NCBI RefSeq assembly: GCF_001730525.1
Contig: NZ_MDFN01000019.1
Span: 34,652-98,651, forward strand
Direction: 5' to 3'
Origin: Arcticibacter eurypsychrophilus
GTDB taxonomy: Bacteria; Bacteroidota; Bacteroidia; Sphingobacteriales; Sphingobacteriaceae
Length of the DNA stretch: 64,000 nucleotides
Both the position numbers and the translations under genes were made by a program. Below are positions 1-11,594 of the stretch, one piece after another (the stretch's first letter is position 1; each line of letters starts with the position of its first letter). The notes under the pieces are model-generated. The model was given only the letters and a program-made list of their open reading frames with translations. It did no database searches and was not told where the DNA came from.

Positions 1-2130
<2,130 letters not shown>

Positions 2131-2270
2131 TTAGTTATACTAAATATACATGTATTAAACGATTTAGCAAAAATTATTGATCTTTTGAAGGTACTAATGC
2201 GTCTATATATTTCTTGACTCAGTTTAATCAATCAATTCCTTATTATAAATTAATAGTCCGCATAAACAAA

Positions 2271-2658
2271 TTATAAAATCAGTTCAACAAAAGAAATTGC
2301 TTGCCCACCACCTTTAGCCATTACTATATCCATTGAATCCGTAGATTTAATGTTCACGTATAGTTTTGTTCTCTCCCCAAGGCTGATGCCATATTACATC
2401 TTTCTTGTCGTACAAAACTTTGTGAACAGTAAAATCCTAATTTAAATTTACACCATTTTTAGCTATTAATCCCAGTAATGAAGAAGAAATTAGGGGCTTT
2501 TTATTGGAAGTAACTTGATAATAAGGTGTACCGCTTTTATCTAACCAAAATTTTAATTGTGTGTTTTTATTCGGTGAATAAACTTCCTTTGAAGAAGCGC
2601 CTTTAGTTAAGCAGCAAATTAATAAAAATAAACAAAAGGTGATATTACCTATATTCAT
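2271..2658 (-). pseudogene. Decayed GH97 (SusB-like) glycoside hydrolase, internally deleted
   Basis: The 73-codon ORF from ATG 2656-2658 has a signal peptide and then the start of a GH97 N-terminal domain (YSPNKNTQLKFWLDKSGTPY, then LLGLIAKNG). It stops at an in-frame TAG (2437-2439). The same frame continues for 29 more codons and still matches GH97 (VIWHQPWGENKTIREH, cf. the 'W.PVWGE..IRNHYNE' block) until a TAA at 2347-2349. In the +1 frame the very end of the protein is readable (MAKGGGQAISFVELIL, stop 2271-2273), typical of the GH97 C-terminal sheet. The catalytic barrel of about 500-600 residues is missing. So this is a nonsense mutation plus a large out-of-frame internal deletion. Family assignment rests on recalled GH97 sequences. 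Confidence 0.75.
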
Positions 2659-2685
2659 TATTTTATAGTTAGTAATTTTTTTAAA

Positions 2686-2738
2686 GTAGTGTGTTAGCAG
2701 GAGATTTATAATCTATAAATCTCCTGCTAACACACTAC
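2686..2738. repeat. Perfect 25-bp inverted repeat with 3-nt loop
   Basis: The arms 2686-2710 and 2714-2738 are exact reverse complements around the loop ATC. It lies just downstream of the GH76 stop on the minus strand and before the GH97 remnant. It could end transcription of the sus genes or protect their mRNA 3' end. There is no U-tract directly after the stem in either direction, so a classical intrinsic terminator is not certain. Confidence 0.8.
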
Positions 2739-2759
2739 AAGTGAACTAGTTTAATCTTA

Positions 2760-3917
2760 CTAATCAAGAAAACCTTCATTTTTAAGCATGGCCAGTGATT
2801 CCATCAGCATGCATCCACTTAATTCAGCGCGCAAACTAGCATTTGCTTCAGGAGCTTGCCACCAATGATAACCATATAAAATAACAGGATTTTTGCTAGT
2901 TCCTGCAGTCCATAATATCTCTGCGTTATGCTTTAAAAAATTGACATATCTTTTTCTTGCAGTTTCTGGCAAATCTTTATTTAGGATAAGTTGGGTAAGA
3001 TACCGAACAAAAATACCTTTAAACAGATTCACATCATGATCTTGTTGTTCAGCCCAATCACTAAGTACTTTATTGGTTGAATTTACCAAAGTACTTGTAG
3101 TCCAATCAGCTGTTTTCATAGCATCATTTAAGTAAACTTTATTACCGGTAATTTTATAAAACTCTAATGCGGCACCGATATATGTTCCTGCATTATAGGT
3201 CCAATCGCCATTTTTATCAGCGAAATTATCATATACCCGTCCTGATTGCTGCACAACCCGGTTTTCTTTCATCCAATTGTAAATATGCGAGAGCCAGTAT
3301 AAATTATTATGGCCGTTAATAATTTCGGCTTCCCCATATTTTTGCCAACGTCTGGCTGCTATAATTGCAGCTGGACCATTTGATGGAACCCCTTTGCTCT
3401 TTCCTTCAGTTGTATTTTCATGGTTCCATGGTATTCCTCCGCCGTCATCTTCATTCCAACCGGCTGCAATCCATTCCCAAAGTTGTTTTGACGATACTTC
3501 ATAACGAACGTCTCCGGTTGCTTCAAATGCGCGTAGATGAGCCAGCCCATGCCAGCCCATGTCGTCATAGTAATTATTGTAAAAACGCCCTCCATTCTTT
3601 GCTTTGACTCCTTCATAAAAATCAGAGATTCGTTGCTTATATGCATCATTTTTTGTTCTTTGATAGGCGTCAACCATAACGTCAAGGCCATGAGCTTCAG
3701 GCCAGTAATCATATTGGCCAATTGCGCCCAAATTGTCATTATTAAAATGATGTTTTGTAGAGTTCCAATATACGCTCACGAAACTCATGCTACTACTGTC
3801 AGCAGCAGCACTCCAGTCAACAGGGTACGTGGTATTCCTATTTATATATTCGTCCTCGATTTTCCCACAAGAACTACTTATAAGTGCTATTCCAGCAATT
3901 AATATTATTGTCTTCAT
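2760..3917 (-). CDS. GH76 family glycoside hydrolase lipoprotein (endo-alpha-1,6-mannanase type)
   Basis: The open frame extends to 3965, but the ATG at 3915-3917 is preferred because it directly begins a lipoprotein signal peptide (MKTIILIAGIALISSSCG, lipobox Cys17). The mature protein is a GH76-type alpha/alpha barrel of normal length. The family hallmark, two adjacent aspartates, is seen in YNNYYDDMGWHG (Asp118-Asp119), and NNDNLGAIGQYDYWPEAHG fits the N-terminal core. GH76 enzymes cut alpha-1,6-mannan backbones. As a lipoprotein encoded next to SusE it may be surface-exposed. It is 3' of the SusE-like gene in the same operon. A start at 3965 would hide the signal peptide. Confidence 0.88.
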   Translation of the reverse strand: MKTIILIAGIALISSSCGKIEDEYINRNTTYPVDWSAAADSSSMSFVSVYWNSTKHHFNNDNLGAIGQYDYWPEAHGLDVMVDAYQRTKNDAYKQRISDFYEGVKAKNGGRFYNNYYDDMGWHGLAHLRAFEATGDVRYEVSSKQLWEWIAAGWNEDDGGGIPWNHENTTEGKSKGVPSNGPAAIIAARRWQKYGEAEIINGHNNLYWLSHIYNWMKENRVVQQSGRVYDNFADKNGDWTYNAGTYIGAALEFYKITGNKVYLNDAMKTADWTTSTLVNSTNKVLSDWAEQQDHDVNLFKGIFVRYLTQLILNKDLPETARKRYVNFLKHNAEILWTAGTSKNPVILYGYHWWQAPEANASLRAELSGCMLMESLAMLKNEGFLD

Positions 3918-3973
3918 TTGTTTTTTGTTAAATAAAAAACTACAATTAACAATTCGTGCTTTCATATGCCGAT

Positions 3974-5092
3974 TTAGTATATTATTTGATGGGTATATTT
4001 TTCGCTGTCAGAGCTAAAGGATACAACTATACTGCATTTTTTAGTTGTTCTATTAGGGAATTTAAATGAATAATCCCATTGATTCTTGTCCGATGAATTC
4101 AACTGTAACGAAAAATATGCTCCTGTTGTAGTTGATGGAGGTTGATTGTCTTTATTTATGCTAGCCAATTTTTGTTCCGTTCCTCCCATTGTCAACCAGA
4201 AGAAATATCTATCATCTCCCCAATTTGTTGTGAAATCTGGTACAACATCATTTACTCTCCACACTCCTTTTCCTTGATAGGCTAATGTTGCCCTTTGTTG
4301 AGGAGTACACATAAAGAAATCTAATTTTGTGATTTCCTTTATTGAAATAGCTGTTGTATTAAAGTCTAAATTAATCTTATATATTCCATCCTTTGCAACT
4401 GTTGCTCCATTCTCGTTTTCTTTGAAGGTAGTACCTGCCGCATCTACTGAGAATGTTCTTGATACCTTACTCTTTGAATCAACAAAACTGTATTTCTTAC
4501 CTGCAAGTATCTTGGTATAAATTTCAAATTCAGTACCTCCACTGAGTGGCTTTACAGTTAATGCATTTGCTAACTCTGCACCGCCTTCAGTTCCTTCGCC
4601 TGTAAGATACAATGCACTTGGGGCGTCGATACCACTTAACCTGGTAATATTTATTTTACGGCTTTGCTTTGACATTACTTTTGTGAGCCCTCTGGAAGAT
4701 ACTACGGTCCATTTAAGTACCCCTTCTGTCGAAGATGGAATACCCGCCAGGCCGCCAATTTTATTCAGTACTTTATGAGTTATGCTTGCTCCTGTGCTTA
4801 TTCCGTTATTGTCAGCAGTGACAACGAAGATCGGATTGGAGAAGTCACCGTCCTGTTTATCAAATAAAACATCGTAATAAACTAAACCATTGTCCTGGGC
4901 TACAGCTTTTTCCCACTCAAAGTATAAACTAGATGTTGCCGATTGTAATACGATATTTCGAGCATCATCTGGTGAATAAAGAGTATTAACTTCAGTTACA
5001 GTAACTTCCTTAAAATCTTCATTTTTATCGCAGCCCAAAAAGGCCATAATTAATATTAAAGAAAAGCAAATTGACAATATATTCTTTTTCAT
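3974..5092 (-). CDS. SusE-like outer-membrane glycan-binding lipoprotein
   Basis: The ATG at 5090-5092 is chosen over the longer frame (to 5173), which would overlap susD and bury the lipoprotein signal MKKNILSICFSLILIMAFLGC (Cys21). Right after the signal comes the SusE N-terminal Ig-like segment (VNTLYSPDDARNIVLQ, then LYFEWEKA), followed by repeated beta-rich modules rich in Gly/Thr/Asn. SusE/F proteins bind glycan at the cell surface and help deliver it to SusCD. It sits 17 bp downstream of susD, as in most Bacteroidota PULs. No catalytic motif is seen. Confidence 0.88.
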   Translation of the reverse strand: MKKNILSICFSLILIMAFLGCDKNEDFKEVTVTEVNTLYSPDDARNIVLQSATSSLYFEWEKAVAQDNGLVYYDVLFDKQDGDFSNPIFVVTADNNGISTGASITHKVLNKIGGLAGIPSSTEGVLKWTVVSSRGLTKVMSKQSRKINITRLSGIDAPSALYLTGEGTEGGAELANALTVKPLSGGTEFEIYTKILAGKKYSFVDSKSKVSRTFSVDAAGTTFKENENGATVAKDGIYKINLDFNTTAISIKEITKLDFFMCTPQQRATLAYQGKGVWRVNDVVPDFTTNWGDDRYFFWLTMGGTEQKLASINKDNQPPSTTTGAYFSLQLNSSDKNQWDYSFKFPNRTTKKCSIVVSFSSDSEKYTHQIIY

Positions 5093-5109
5093 AATAGTCT
5101 TTTTAATAA

Positions 5110-6741
5110 TTAATATCCTGGGTTCTGTATTAAATTGGGATTTAAAAGGAGTTCTTTCCTTGGTATTGCCCATAAATAATCACGGTTTCGGCTAAAGTTT
5201 CCAGCAGGCAGTTTGATGTAATCGTAGCTTCCACTGCTTTTATCAAATTTAGCACCACGAGAAGGTTGTGTCAATACAATTTCGGCTGTTTTCCAACGAC
5301 GAATATCAAAGACCCTAAATCCTTCTAAAGCCAGTTCGCAACGGCGTTCATTATGAATAACTTCACGTAGTGTTGCTTGTGTACCAACAGGTAGATTCAA
5401 AGCTTCACCTGTGTTGTCGAAACCAGCTCTTTGTCTTAACTTTCTTATGGTTAAATCCCAAACTGAAGCGTCCATCTGGCTTAATTCATTTTTTGCTTCC
5501 GCATACATTAGTAACACATCGGCGAAACGAATCAAAGGAATGTTGAGACTTGAAGCCCAACCACCACCCGAGTATGTTAAAGGGTCAGGATCACAAAATT
5601 TACGATAGTAATAACCTGTAGGAGTTTGTGCGGTTCCCGCTCCTGTATACTTATCTGACGATTTCCCTGCAGGAACAGTACCATCCGGATGGATAACAAC
5701 AGTGTATTCTGTTCCTGTCCTGTCTTTCCATTTGGATCCATCATATACGATACTCGCATTTAAACGTAGATCGCGGTTGGCGTAATCAGGATCAGCGGTT
5801 GTCCATTTATTACCATTTTTCATTAGGTAACTGTCAACAAGACCCTGAGTCGGACCTGCTAAACATAGACGAGCACCGGCAGACATGGGCGCAAAATCAA
5901 CCAGATTTCCCCAGGTTTTTACTTCAGGAACGTATTGAATGCTTAGGATGATTTCGTTGTTATATTCATTCTTTGCCCAAAACAATTCTTCATAGTTGGG
6001 AAACAACCCATATGTGCCATTTGCTGTAGTGTTAATGAGTTTGTCACAATATTCTGCAACCTTGGCCCAATCATTATCATATAGATAAGCACGTGCGTTA
6101 AGTGCAACAGCCGCACCTCGTGTAATCCTACCATTATCTGCTGCTTGATATTCTTCCCGACTAGGTAAAATAACGGCAACTTCGTCTAATTCCTGGTGAA
6201 TCCATTGCATTATTTCTGCGTGGGACTTAGGCTTAAGCGCCTTTGATTCATCCAGTGTAATATCACTAGTGAAATGAGGTACTGCGCCGTACCATGTCGT
6301 AAGCTCCAGATAGAGTGAGGCACGTATAAAGCGAATTTCAGCTTTTCTTTTTTCTTTCAGTTCCGGATCCATACCCGTAACTCTATCTATATTGGCCAAA
6401 AAAGTGTGACAGGTTTTAATTCCTCCATAGCAGGCGCCCCATTCACTTTCAAATCGTGCGTTTGAAGCATCCGCCAGACCCGTTGCAATGATCTTTTCGG
6501 TAGAGGATCCGTAACCGTTATAAACGTTGTCGCTCAATATCTCATTTGCCATGAAGTAATCGCTGCTAAACATCTGCCGATATGCCATGTTTAATACAGA
6601 GTTAGCCTTATCTAAAGATGTCCAGTAAGTTTCATCTGTAAACTTACTGGTAGGCACAACATCCAGCTTTACGCATCCTGCAAAAGATAAACATGTTATC
6701 ATTAAAGCAAGAGTGCTATATTTTATATATTTCCTTTTCAT
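5110..6741 (-). CDS. SusD/RagB family outer-membrane nutrient-binding lipoprotein
   Basis: 543 codons, the usual SusD size. The N-terminus is a lipoprotein signal (LALMITCLSFAGCVKLD, Cys23), followed by the typical 'LD..P.SKFTDETYW.SLDKANSVLN.AY' region of the first TPR-like helices. The C-terminal part has the family's RRCELALEGFRVFDIRRWK block and ends in NPNLIQNPGY, the usual SusD tail. SusD forms the glycan-binding lid over the SusC channel. It lies between susC (37-bp gap) and the SusE-like gene, so one transcript is expected. Confidence 0.96.
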   Translation of the reverse strand: MKRKYIKYSTLALMITCLSFAGCVKLDVVPTSKFTDETYWTSLDKANSVLNMAYRQMFSSDYFMANEILSDNVYNGYGSSTEKIIATGLADASNARFESEWGACYGGIKTCHTFLANIDRVTGMDPELKEKRKAEIRFIRASLYLELTTWYGAVPHFTSDITLDESKALKPKSHAEIMQWIHQELDEVAVILPSREEYQAADNGRITRGAAVALNARAYLYDNDWAKVAEYCDKLINTTANGTYGLFPNYEELFWAKNEYNNEIILSIQYVPEVKTWGNLVDFAPMSAGARLCLAGPTQGLVDSYLMKNGNKWTTADPDYANRDLRLNASIVYDGSKWKDRTGTEYTVVIHPDGTVPAGKSSDKYTGAGTAQTPTGYYYRKFCDPDPLTYSGGGWASSLNIPLIRFADVLLMYAEAKNELSQMDASVWDLTIRKLRQRAGFDNTGEALNLPVGTQATLREVIHNERRCELALEGFRVFDIRRWKTAEIVLTQPSRGAKFDKSSGSYDYIKLPAGNFSRNRDYLWAIPRKELLLNPNLIQNPGY

Positions 6742-6778
6742 GATTCCTTATTATATAGTTTTAATTTTATGCTCTCAG

Positions 6779-9700
6779 TTAAAACTGAATATCAAAACCA
6801 CCACCAATATATTTAAGTAGAGGATAGTTACGCCCACTGTTAGCACCTGACGCATTCATACTTCCACCAAATTCTGTAGATTCTGGATCAATGAAAGAGT
6901 TCTTTGTGAAAGTAATTAGGTTCTGTCCACTGATGAAAACACGCACTGTGTTCAGACCCATATTAGAAACCAATTTTTTGGGTATGGTATAACCAATTTG
7001 AATGTTTTTCATACGCAAGTATGCAGCGTTGAAAATATTTAGGTCAGACCCTTTACCGTAATTATTAATGGTAGATGCAGTACCTGGAGCAGTAAGCCTT
7101 GGCCTTGATGCATCAGGATTTGCAGGTGTCCAATAATCTAGTTGATGTTCAAACATAACAAAGGAATAGCCCCCATGAAACGGCTCAATAGATTCACCAC
7201 GTAAAGCCATATCGCGTTTGCCAACACCTTGCCATAACATATTCAAGTCAAACCCTCTCCACTGAACATCGTAAGTTATTCCGAAAGTATAGCGAGGGAA
7301 AGCATGTCCCAAAACATATCGGTCACTGTCATCAATAATACCATCACCGTTACGATCTTTATATTTGACATCTCCAGGCTGGGGTGACACTCCTATAGGT
7401 AGGGCAGAATTCTTAACATCTTCCTCATTTTGGAAAAATCCTTCTGTTTTATATCCGTAATAACTAAATAACGGTAAACCTATTCGAACAATCCGTTCAA
7501 TCTCATCAGATTTTGAGATCTGTTCATTCCCTTCAAATTTAATTACTTCATTACGGGAATCACCAATATTGAATCCGAATGAATGACTAAATCTATTATG
7601 TCGCAGATTATAATTAAGGGAGAACTCCCAACCTTGATTGACTATTTCCCCTAAATTTGCATTGGGTACTGCTCCTCCTAAAGTAAGTGGGGTTTGAGGT
7701 ACTAATAGAATATCCTTAGTTGTTTTATGAAAATAGTCAAAAGTTGCCCTTAGTCTGCTTTTAAAGAAAGATGCATCTGCCCCAATATTTAATGTTGTCG
7801 TCGTTTCCCATTGTAATCCTGGGTTGCCGAAGGTATATCCAGTACCTGGCACTGATACATTATTAAAGCCGTATTGACTGGGATATATCGTATAAGTTGC
7901 AAATGTTTGATAATCATCTACGTTTTGATTACCAAGCTTACCATAAGAACCCCTTATCTTCAAATCTCCTACTCTATCTTTCCAAGATTCGAGGAAGTTT
8001 TCTTCTGAAGCACGCCATCCCAAGGATACTGCAGGGAAAAATCCCCATCGTTTGTCTGGAGCGAACCTCGAAGATCCATCATATCTAAAACTTGCTTCAG
8101 CAAGATATTTATCATTATAAGAATATCCTACCCGTCCAAACCCTGAATAAATACTTCTTTCGGTAGTTCCACCTACAGTATTATAACTGCTTTCATCTGT
8201 AATAGTTCCTTCAACAGGTGTTCCTAATATAGGATCTACAAATTTTTTCTTTACTTCTTGCCGAAGTTGACGGTATGATTCGTTGGATACTCCAGCAAGA
8301 AGAGAGATGTTATGAACTTTTGCAAATGAATGCGTATAATCTAACATTGCTTGTACATTCAAAACAGTTGCTTTTGCGCTATAATCTTCAATACTATAGT
8401 TCTTCGAATCATTTTGATTTACTGGAGTCTCATCGCCCGACAAATTGTACACCGGCCAGTAGAACCTCCTGATTAAACGGTTTTCGGGACGAAGGTCTAA
8501 CCCTAATAATCCCTTTGCCTTTAACCCTTTCAACAGTTCAACTTCTCCGTTTAAACTTCCCTGAAAATGATCATTCACTGAATTTATATAACCACCATGC
8601 TCTAAATTCGCTAATGGATTACCAGCAGTCAGTACTTCATTCGTATAGTATCTCCCATTTTCATCTTTTAAAACGTAGGTATTATATACCGGAATACGGG
8701 ATGCATCAGCTATTAAGAACCCATTATCTCCTTGATAAGCTTTACTATCACTTCTGTCATACCACAAAATGGTGGAAAGTTTCAATCGTCCAATATCGGT
8801 AGTAATATTCGAACGAAAGTTGTAGCGTTTTGTGCCATAATCTGGCCCTTTATAATTACTTTTCTGATCATAATATCCAAGAGAGATCATGTAAGCCGTA
8901 TTGGTTGATCCCCCTTGTACATTTATATTATAATTTTGCTGTAATCCATCCTTTAAAATTCCATTCAGAAAATATTCGCTGTCACCAGTAGCAAACTGAC
9001 TTATTTGCTCGGAAGAATATATGGGATTCGCTCCTGAATTTACGTAAGAGTCATTTCGTAGCAATGCGTTCTGATATCCTTTTAAAGGGGTCATCAACAC
9101 TTCGGCGTTTTGAGTTCCAACAATTCCACCGAATCTGATGACAGGCTCCATGCCTTTTTTGCCTTTTTTGGTTGTAATTAAAATAACTCCATTGGCCGAA
9201 CGTGATCCATAAATGGCTGAACTCCCAGCATCTTTTAAAACCGAAACGCTTTCAATATCATTCGGATTCAGATTGTTCATATTATTAATGTCATCACTGA
9301 TTATCCCATCAATCACCAATAAGGGAGAATTATTCCCAATAGTGCTAACCCCTCTAAGATTGATATTCATAGCGTTGTCATTAGGATTCATGCTTCGCTG
9401 TTGAATAACAAGGCTTGGCGATGACCCTTGAAGTGCTTGAGTAACATTGCCTACCGGACGATCTTCAATCTGACTCGCTTTAATCTGATCTACCGCTCCC
9501 ACCACACTTGATCTACGCTGCGTTCCGTAACCCACTACTACAACTTCTTCTAAAGCTTTTTGCTCTGGAATCAGGCTCACTGAAATGGTAGTTTGTCCTG
9601 TAATAATTACTTCTTTAGCAGCATAACCGATAAAAGAAAATACAAGTACCCCGTTGTCATTAGGAGTGCTGATTTTAAACCGACCATCCACATCCGTGCT

Positions 9701-10192
9701 GGTTGCTATTGAAGTTCCCTTGAGTCGTACACTTACCCCCGGAAGCGCATCACCCTTTTCATCCGTTACCCTTCCTGTAAGGTTAACAGCTTGATTGAAA
9801 GACGTACCTGCAAAGGTTTGAGTCCTTTCAGTTTTCTTCCTGACTACAATTGTGTTCCTTTCAATCACAAAGGTCAGGGGTTGTCCGGCAAAACATTTTA
9901 CAAGTACATCCTCAATAGAGGCATCTTTTACAGAAATATTAATAGGTTTGGTTTCCTGCAACATATCAAGATCATAGAAGAAATCATAATTGGTTTGTTT
10001 CTTGATTTCTTTGAAAACCTTTTCAATGGTTACATTATGTTCCGCTAAATTAATTTTCTGTGCGTATCCTTTCGCGCTCACTTGTAAAAATGCTGCCATC
10101 ATTAAACAAATGGTTAGTTTCATGGCGAGCAAAAATTTAAAAGATATGCGGTTCATGTAACTGCATATTAATCCAGTACAAATTTTATACAT
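6779..10192 (-). CDS. SusC/RagA family TonB-dependent outer-membrane transporter with STN domain
   Basis: 1137 codons. Order: long N-terminal signal region (residues 1-44), STN (secretin/TonB short N-terminal) domain about 48-110, carboxypeptidase-regulatory-like beta-sandwich about 137-207, the SusC signature EEVVVVGYGTQ (215-225), plug, then a 22-strand barrel to the C-terminus (KYIGGGFDIQF). The STN domain indicates a transducer that talks to a FecR anti-sigma factor, fitting the fecR and ECF sigma genes directly upstream. It imports oligosaccharides with the neighbouring SusD. Starts at Met13 (10156) or Met24 are possible; the long leader is common in Sphingobacteriaceae SusC proteins. 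Confidence 0.96.
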   Translation of the reverse strand: MYKICTGLICSYMNRISFKFLLAMKLTICLMMAAFLQVSAKGYAQKINLAEHNVTIEKVFKEIKKQTNYDFFYDLDMLQETKPINISVKDASIEDVLVKCFAGQPLTFVIERNTIVVRKKTERTQTFAGTSFNQAVNLTGRVTDEKGDALPGVSVRLKGTSIATSTDVDGRFKISTPNDNGVLVFSFIGYAAKEVIITGQTTISVSLIPEQKALEEVVVVGYGTQRRSSVVGAVDQIKASQIEDRPVGNVTQALQGSSPSLVIQQRSMNPNDNAMNINLRGVSTIGNNSPLLVIDGIISDDINNMNNLNPNDIESVSVLKDAGSSAIYGSRSANGVILITTKKGKKGMEPVIRFGGIVGTQNAEVLMTPLKGYQNALLRNDSYVNSGANPIYSSEQISQFATGDSEYFLNGILKDGLQQNYNINVQGGSTNTAYMISLGYYDQKSNYKGPDYGTKRYNFRSNITTDIGRLKLSTILWYDRSDSKAYQGDNGFLIADASRIPVYNTYVLKDENGRYYTNEVLTAGNPLANLEHGGYINSVNDHFQGSLNGEVELLKGLKAKGLLGLDLRPENRLIRRFYWPVYNLSGDETPVNQNDSKNYSIEDYSAKATVLNVQAMLDYTHSFAKVHNISLLAGVSNESYRQLRQEVKKKFVDPILGTPVEGTITDESSYNTVGGTTERSIYSGFGRVGYSYNDKYLAEASFRYDGSSRFAPDKRWGFFPAVSLGWRASEENFLESWKDRVGDLKIRGSYGKLGNQNVDDYQTFATYTIYPSQYGFNNVSVPGTGYTFGNPGLQWETTTTLNIGADASFFKSRLRATFDYFHKTTKDILLVPQTPLTLGGAVPNANLGEIVNQGWEFSLNYNLRHNRFSHSFGFNIGDSRNEVIKFEGNEQISKSDEIERIVRIGLPLFSYYGYKTEGFFQNEEDVKNSALPIGVSPQPGDVKYKDRNGDGIIDDSDRYVLGHAFPRYTFGITYDVQWRGFDLNMLWQGVGKRDMALRGESIEPFHGGYSFVMFEHQLDYWTPANPDASRPRLTAPGTASTINNYGKGSDLNIFNAAYLRMKNIQIGYTIPKKLVSNMGLNTVRVFISGQNLITFTKNSFIDPESTEFGGSMNASGANSGRNYPLLKYIGGGFDIQF

Positions 10193-10255
10193 TTGATTTT
10201 AGGTTTAATTATAGGATATTGTTAGTCAAAATCTTGCTGGTTAGCCTCATTGTTT

Positions 10256-10281
10256 ACAGGAGCGGGCCGAATCGCTCCTGT
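10256..10281 (-). terminator. Short hairpin between fecR and susC
   Basis: A perfect 9-bp GC-rich stem (10256-10264 with 10273-10281) with an 8-nt loop lies in the 120-bp gap after the FecR stop. No U-tract follows, so it may be an attenuating or processing hairpin that separates regulator from transporter expression rather than a full terminator. Confidence 0.45.
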
Positions 10282-10312
10282 TTATTCAGGTTAAGCGCTT
10301 GTTAGTATAGTT

Positions 10313-11518
10313 TTATGGCATAACTGTAATCCTCCTTTCTTCAATTCCGAAGTGAATAACTCCTGTTAACTCCATTATTTTTAGCACTTCAGAGACGTTT
10401 TTGAACTTAGAAATAGTTCCCCCAAATCGTTTATTCTGAATGTTTCCTTTATATTCGATATCCACATTGTACCATCGGGAAATCTTTCGCATAATACTGC
10501 CAATATTTTCATTTTCAAATACGAAATAACCGTTTTTCCAGGCAAGCACCTCCTCTGTATCTACATTGGATAGTTGAATGTCATGGGCAACTTTTGCTTG
10601 CTGACCGGGATGCAATAACCGGGTAGTATGTGTGGCTAATTGAGTAACACGGACAGATCCTTCCAATAATGTGGTTTTGGATACCGCTTCATCTGCATAA
10701 GCATTTATGTTGAAATGGGTGCCCAGTACACGGATTTCCTGTTCTCTTCTATCCCCTTCCTCACAAATTGTATGTACGATAAAAGGCATTTTATCATGTC
10801 CTTTCTTTGCTATTATCGTTTTTACCTCAAAATAAGCCTCCCCTGTCAATTCTACTTTTCGTGTTCTTCCTGAAAACTGTGCGGGAAATTTTAGAGATGA
10901 TGCTGCGTTGAGCCATACCCGGGTACCATCGGGTAGAATAATCATATATTGTCCTCCTTTTGGCGTACTAATGGTATTGTATGCCAAGTTGCGGGAATCA
11001 GCATCAGCATGTCCGCCTTTCAAAATCTGAAAAACAACCTGACCATCCTGATCATTCCTGATTGCGATATTACCGCGGTTAGCCAGAAGACCTTTTTTCT
11101 CTTTATTCAGGATGATTTGCGAGCCGTCGGAAAGAGTCAGGATCGCTTTGTTTCCACCTGGGTTGATGTCCTTAAATTTAGTGCTGACAATTTGGTTCTT
11201 CTGAGAAAAGTTAATTTGGATGTACTGATATGCCCCGAATGATAAAACAAGAAGTACAACAGCTGCAGCTGCCAAAATATATTTAATAATTGCAGTTCTT
11301 TTAATGTGAGGTATGTGCTCATGGGTATTTTTCAAAATAGCCGAATAGAGACGTTCTTTAAGCTCCTCGGGTGTTTCGGCTGATTCACTTTCCAGTATAC
11401 GGTCGTCAAATGAAGCGTACCAGGTATTGAACGATACTTTTTCCGCATCAGTAATCGTACCTAGCCTCCACTTCTCAGCAAGTTCATACATACGTTTTTC
11501 TGTGTTTTGATCGGGCAT
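10313..11518 (-). CDS. FecR family anti-sigma factor
   Basis: The frame is open to 11557; the ATG at 11516-11518 (MPDQNTEKRMYELAEKW) gives the usual N-terminal anti-sigma helices. One transmembrane segment follows (AIIKYILAAAAVVLLVLSF). The periplasmic FecR domain is visible (LPDGTRVWLNAASSLKFPAQ, then ELTGEAYFEV). A C-terminal DUF4974 domain completes it (FVFENENIGSIMRKISRWYN, ending ITVMP). It should hold the adjacent ECF sigma factor inactive until the SusC STN domain reports substrate binding across the envelope. The gene lies between sigma and susC, the standard order. Confidence 0.95.
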   Translation of the reverse strand: MPDQNTEKRMYELAEKWRLGTITDAEKVSFNTWYASFDDRILESESAETPEELKERLYSAILKNTHEHIPHIKRTAIIKYILAAAAVVLLVLSFGAYQYIQINFSQKNQIVSTKFKDINPGGNKAILTLSDGSQIILNKEKKGLLANRGNIAIRNDQDGQVVFQILKGGHADADSRNLAYNTISTPKGGQYMIILPDGTRVWLNAASSLKFPAQFSGRTRKVELTGEAYFEVKTIIAKKGHDKMPFIVHTICEEGDRREQEIRVLGTHFNINAYADEAVSKTTLLEGSVRVTQLATHTTRLLHPGQQAKVAHDIQLSNVDTEEVLAWKNGYFVFENENIGSIMRKISRWYNVDIEYKGNIQNKRFGGTISKFKNVSEVLKIMELTGVIHFGIEERRITVMP

Positions 11519-11594
11519 ATTGGCGTTCTTTCTATAATAGCCAAACCTGTAGCACAAATCCCTTAGTCCAAATGCAAATAAATTTAGTGTAGAT

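Noticed and set aside
3359..3902. Several open frames on both strands inside the GH76 gene (minus 3359-3739; plus 3365-3607 and 3537-3902)
   Set aside because: They are shadows of the strongly supported GH76 frame, with no family motifs and unnatural composition.
7897..10048. Plus-strand open frames opposite the SusC gene
   Set aside because: The SusC frame has full domain support throughout; the antisense frames show no motif or start context.
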